From the NCBI GenBank assembly GCA_027886795.1, contig JAPCJU010000045.1, forward strand, positions 1 to 8,085: 8,085 bases of DNA, written 5' to 3'. Below, piece by piece: positions 5,833 through 8,085 of the stretch. This DNA is from Nitrososphaerota archaeon (lineage in GTDB: Archaea; Thermoproteota; Nitrososphaeria; Nitrososphaerales; CADDZS01). Every line of letters begins with the position of its first letter. Position 1 is the stretch's first letter. The notes under the pieces were generated by a model. That model was not told the DNA's origin and ran no database searches. It saw only the letters and a list, made by a program, of their open reading frames with translations. A program made the position numbers and the translations under genes.

Positions 5833-6615
5833 ATGCCAGAACATGAATACGTCAATATCAAAGTAGAAATCGAGGGAGACGTCGGACTCTTATTCTTCAA
5901 CAGACCAACCGCCCTAAACGCGCTCTCCTCCTCCCTGATGCGCGAATTGGTTGATGCGCTGACTCGCTTCGAGGAAAATGAAAAAATAAGATGCATAATA
6001 ATTACGGGAAGCGACAAAGTTTTCTCTGCGGGGGCAGACATCAAGGAAATGTCCACATGGAACTCGGTTGAGGCGCTCAAACAGGGCAATCTGGAAAGAT
6101 TTGACTCGCTAAGAAAAATCACAAAACCAATAATCGCGGCGTTAAGTGGATACGCTCTCGGCGGAGGCCTAGAGCTTGCAATGGCCTGTGACATAATCGT
6201 AGCTGCCGAGGGAACAAAACTTGGGCAACCTGAAATAAACATCGGAGTTTTTCCCGGAGCTGGCGGGACGCAGCGTCTAACGAGAGCGGTTGGGAAATTC
6301 AAATCGATGGACATGATTCTGACTGGAAACACGATCACTGCTGATGAAGCGCTGAACCGAGGGCTGGTTAGCAGGGTCGTTGCAAACGAGCTATATCTTT
6401 CAGAGGCAAAGAAACTTGCGCATGAGATAGCGATGAAAGCCCCACTTGCAGTGAAATTAGCTAAACAGTCCATTCTGAAGTCGTTCGATTCGCCGCTATC
6501 AGAAGGATTGGAATTTGAGCACCGGAATTTTTACCTGATAATGTCCAGCGAAGATAAGCAGGAAGGGATGAGGGCCTTCATGGAGAAGAGAAAGCCAGTT
6601 TATTCCGGTAGGTAA
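5833..6615 (+). CDS. Enoyl-CoA hydratase (crotonase family)
   Basis: This 260-residue crotonase-fold enzyme adds water to trans-2-enoyl-CoA to give 3-hydroxyacyl-CoA, which the dehydrogenase encoded at 2928-3869 could oxidise. Both catalytic glutamates of true hydratases are present: Glu114 in GYALGGGLELAMACD and Glu134 in GQPEINIGVFPGAGGTQRL. The oxyanion-hole segment SAGADIKEM is at 65-73. The C-terminal helices include KAPLAVKLAKQSI and EGMRAFMEKRKP. ATG at 5833 is preferred. The frame stays open back to 5692, but that extension overlaps the preceding gene, has no crotonase homology, and would make the protein too long. The start is 22 bp after the preceding stop. The stop TAA directly abuts the GTG of the next gene, so the two crotonases are almost certainly co-translated. 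Crotonyl-CoA hydratase in a beta-oxidation-like route is the likely role. Confidence 0.92.
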   Translation: MPEHEYVNIKVEIEGDVGLLFFNRPTALNALSSSLMRELVDALTRFEENEKIRCIIITGSDKVFSAGADIKEMSTWNSVEALKQGNLERFDSLRKITKPIIAALSGYALGGGLELAMACDIIVAAEGTKLGQPEINIGVFPGAGGTQRLTRAVGKFKSMDMILTGNTITADEALNRGLVSRVVANELYLSEAKKLAHEIAMKAPLAVKLAKQSILKSFDSPLSEGLEFEHRNFYLIMSSEDKQEGMRAFMEKRKPVYSGR

Positions 6616-7410
6616 GTGTCATTGAGCTCTGACTCAAAGGATCCAGTTCTGGTAAAGAGGGAAAACGGTGTAGCTTGGATCACCCTGAACAGGCCCGAAG
6701 TCTTGAACGCCTGCGACATTGCTACATTAAAGAAACTTAATTCGGTGCTCAAGGAAGTTGAAACCGATCAGTCCACTCGGTGTGTCGTGATCACTGGCAG
6801 CGGAAGGGCATTTTGTGCGGGAGCCGATCTTCAGTCGCTAGCTCAGAGAGGAAATGTTTCGCTCGACGATGATCTCAAAGAGGGCTTCAATCCGGTGTGC
6901 TCGCGAATCTTCAATATGGAAAAGCCAGTTATTGCGATGATCAACGGAGTCGCCGCCGGCGCAGGAATGGGGATAGCGTTCGCCTGTGATCTACGCATCA
7001 TGAGCGAAGGTGCAAGATTTGTGGAAGCGTTTGGAAAGGTGGGACTAGTTCCTGACTCTGGCGCGACCTTCACCATGCCGAGGCTCCTCGGAATCACTAA
7101 GGCCATGGAGCTTGCTTTTACTGGTGAGGCAATTGACGCTAGTGAAGCAGATCGAATGGGAATAGTAAACAAGATAGTACCAGGGGATAAACTGGAATCT
7201 GAGACCCGGACGTTCGCAGAGAAACTTGCCAAAGGCCCTAAAGGTTTAGGACTCTCGAAGAGGGCAATTCACAAAGCTCTTTCGTTGGAGTTTGATTCTG
7301 CATTAGAGTACGAGGCGGAGTTGCAGCAGGTCGCCGGATCGAGCGAGGATAACAAGGAGGGTGTCATTGCGTTTCGTGAGAAGAGGAATCCGAATTTTAC
7401 AGGACGATAG
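6616..7410 (+). CDS. PaaG-like enoyl-CoA isomerase / second crotonase-family protein
   Basis: This 264-residue crotonase-family protein lacks the hydratase glutamates. The place of the first is Gly119 in GVAAGAGMGIAFACD, and the second falls at about Phe139 in FVEAFGKVG. Instead it has Asp147 in GLVPDSGATF, the aspartate typical of PaaG-type isomerases, which move double bonds or open the ring epoxide of phenylacetyl-CoA to an oxepin. The oxyanion-hole segment CAGADLQSL is kept (67-75). The start is GTG at 6616, directly after the TAA of the hydratase gene; no ATG lies nearby and the protein begins at the family's usual position. It is the last gene of the tightly packed cluster, followed by 101 bp without a gene. 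It could be a general delta3,delta2-enoyl-CoA isomerase needed for unsaturated acyl-CoAs, or a step in oxygen-dependent aromatic breakdown. The sequence does not decide between them. Confidence 0.88.
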   Translation: MSLSSDSKDPVLVKRENGVAWITLNRPEVLNACDIATLKKLNSVLKEVETDQSTRCVVITGSGRAFCAGADLQSLAQRGNVSLDDDLKEGFNPVCSRIFNMEKPVIAMINGVAAGAGMGIAFACDLRIMSEGARFVEAFGKVGLVPDSGATFTMPRLLGITKAMELAFTGEAIDASEADRMGIVNKIVPGDKLESETRTFAEKLAKGPKGLGLSKRAIHKALSLEFDSALEYEAELQQVAGSSEDNKEGVIAFREKRNPNFTGR

Positions 7411-7434
7411 AAACAAAAATCTGGATCTCTAATA

Positions 7435-7472
7435 CATTCTTCGAGAAATTTCGTAGCGGATAGCGAAGAATG
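7435..7472. repeat. Perfect 9-bp inverted repeat abutting the TATA-like box (operator or terminator candidate)
   Basis: CATTCTTCG (7435-7443) and CGAAGAATG (7464-7472) are exact reverse complements separated by 20 nt. The right arm ends one base before the CTTTTATC TATA-like element, a place where a bound repressor would block TBP/TFB. Alternatively, as RNA it forms a stem followed by TTTT (7474-7477) and could end transcription of the upstream cluster. The 20-nt loop is long for a terminator, so an operator or a dual role is favoured by inference. Confidence 0.5.
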
Positions 7473-7480
7473 CTTTTATC
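7473..7480 (+). promoter_or_regulatory. Archaeal TATA-like box for the diiron gene
   Basis: CTTTTATC, preceded by the purine-rich GCGAAGAA that could act as BRE, is centred about 35 nt before the ATG at 7512. With the usual distance of about 26 nt, transcription would start near 7502, giving a leader of roughly 10 nt. It is the best promoter match in the window and implies that this gene is transcribed separately from the upstream cluster. Confidence 0.6.
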
Positions 7481-7511
7481 CAATAGTAGAGCTTCTAACG
7501 ATCAAGCGTCA

Positions 7512-8085
7512 ATGTCTTCAGAGAGTCCAGATTATTCGAAAGATCCGCCTCCAATCGAACTTCCAAATATTTACCCGGTGGAGTGGACGATCGACACTCC
7601 GAAACTGGGAGATCTTTACGAGCGGGCAAAGAGGGAAGCTTGGAATCCATCAACGATCAACTGGGAATCGGTTGAACCCAAAGATTACGATGACAGGCAA
7701 AAAACTGCGATGGCATACTGGTGGGCACTTTTAGCCAACTTTGAGAATTCGGGTCCTCCGGTCTTCGCAAAGGCCATGATCCACACCTTTGAAATCCACG
7801 AGCAGGATCCTGTGAAGAAGATGTTTGCGTCCATCGTCATGGACGAGTGTCGCCATGACGAATGCTGCATGAGGGCATGTAATAGGGTATGTCCGAATTT
7901 TTTGCAGGGCTGGAAACCAAAGACAAATTTTGACGAAGACGCTCTGAGGAACATAAAGTGGGTCTATTACAACGGAGCTCGGTACTGGCGCGGTTACAAC
8001 ACCGCATACATGCGACACTCGTGGCCGATCATTTTTTCCTCCTTTATGCTTGGGGAGCGCTGCGCAGCTACTTTGTTCAGCGAAA
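7512..8085 (+). CDS. Ferritin-like diiron protein, probable oxygenase/oxidase (3' end outside window)
   Basis: The first 191 residues are visible and the frame is open to the window edge. The helical segment with Glu78 (WALLANFENSG) followed by Glu112-x-x-His115 (MDECRHDE) is the first half of the E...ExxH carboxylate-bridged diiron pattern of ferritin-like enzymes. Glu182 (MLGERC) could open the second half, whose ExxH would lie past the edge. The region between helices is rich in Trp and Tyr (WVYYNGARYWRGY), unlike plain ferritin and closer to R2-like or AurF/PaaA/BoxB-type oxygenases. Six cysteines cluster at residues 113, 118, 119, 123, 127 and 184, several right beside the metal motif, which is odd. 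ATG at 7512 is chosen for its position about 10 nt after the predicted transcription start; no Shine-Dalgarno is present. Hydroxylase, N-oxygenase or epoxidase roles are all possible. Confidence 0.7.
   Translation, partial: MSSESPDYSKDPPPIELPNIYPVEWTIDTPKLGDLYERAKREAWNPSTINWESVEPKDYDDRQKTAMAYWWALLANFENSGPPVFAKAMIHTFEIHEQDPVKKMFASIVMDECRHDECCMRACNRVCPNFLQGWKPKTNFDEDALRNIKWVYYNGARYWRGYNTAYMRHSWPIIFSSFMLGERCAATLFSE

Noticed and set aside
5802..6473. 223-residue open frame on the minus strand
   Set aside because: It lies antisense over the enoyl-CoA hydratase gene, has low-complexity Ser/Pro/Ala-rich composition, and matches no family. The sense frame has intact catalytic motifs.
6843..7232. 129-residue open frame on the minus strand
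   Set aside because: Shadow of the PaaG-like gene; no protein-like pattern.
1..8085. CRISPR array, insertion sequence or defence system
   Set aside because: No regularly spaced direct repeats, transposase, nuclease or helicase genes were seen; all well-supported genes are housekeeping or metabolic.

Overview
The window looks archaeal. It carries an archease gene, AT-rich TATA-like boxes at archaeal promoter spacing upstream of several starts, a PAP2/AUR1-type membrane enzyme, frequent TTG or GTG starts, and almost no Shine-Dalgarno sequences, which suggests leaderless or short-leader transcripts. A heterotrophic archaeon of the Thermoproteota/Nitrososphaeria or Thermoplasmata kind is my best guess. 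I cannot fix the lineage from the sequence alone.

Layout, left to right. The 3' end of a cysteinyl-tRNA synthetase gene (+, to 545) meets a PAP2-family membrane phosphatase/transferase gene (-, 529-1464) tail to tail, with a 17-bp overlap. A gene-poor stretch (1465-2089) follows. Inside it, on the minus strand, lies a probable structured RNA (1771-1956). It has a perfect 7-bp acceptor-like helix, a perfect T-arm/B-box and a long variable-arm-like hairpin, but no D-arm and no clear anticodon arm, and a TATA-like box sits at the right distance upstream. This is the least explained part of the window.

From 2090 all genes are on the plus strand: archease (2090-2527), a thioredoxin (2534-2887), a 3-hydroxyacyl-CoA dehydrogenase (2928-3869), a CaiB/BaiF family III CoA-transferase (3873-5048), an unrecognised protein with a PH/GRAM-like N-terminus and a winged-helix-like C-terminus (5109-5810), an enoyl-CoA hydratase (5833-6615), a PaaG-like enoyl-CoA isomerase (6616-7410) and the 5' part of a ferritin-like diiron protein (7512 to the window end).

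The genes from 2928 to 7410 are tightly packed and read as an acyl-CoA catabolic cluster: CoA loading by transfer, hydration, double-bond isomerisation and 3-hydroxyacyl oxidation. The PaaG-like isomerase and the neighbouring diiron protein raise the possibility of an oxygen-dependent route for an aromatic or otherwise unusual carboxylic acid. That is inference, because no substrate can be read from the sequence. The diiron gene has its own clear promoter, with a perfect 9-bp inverted repeat directly abutting its TATA-like box, so it is probably separately controlled.
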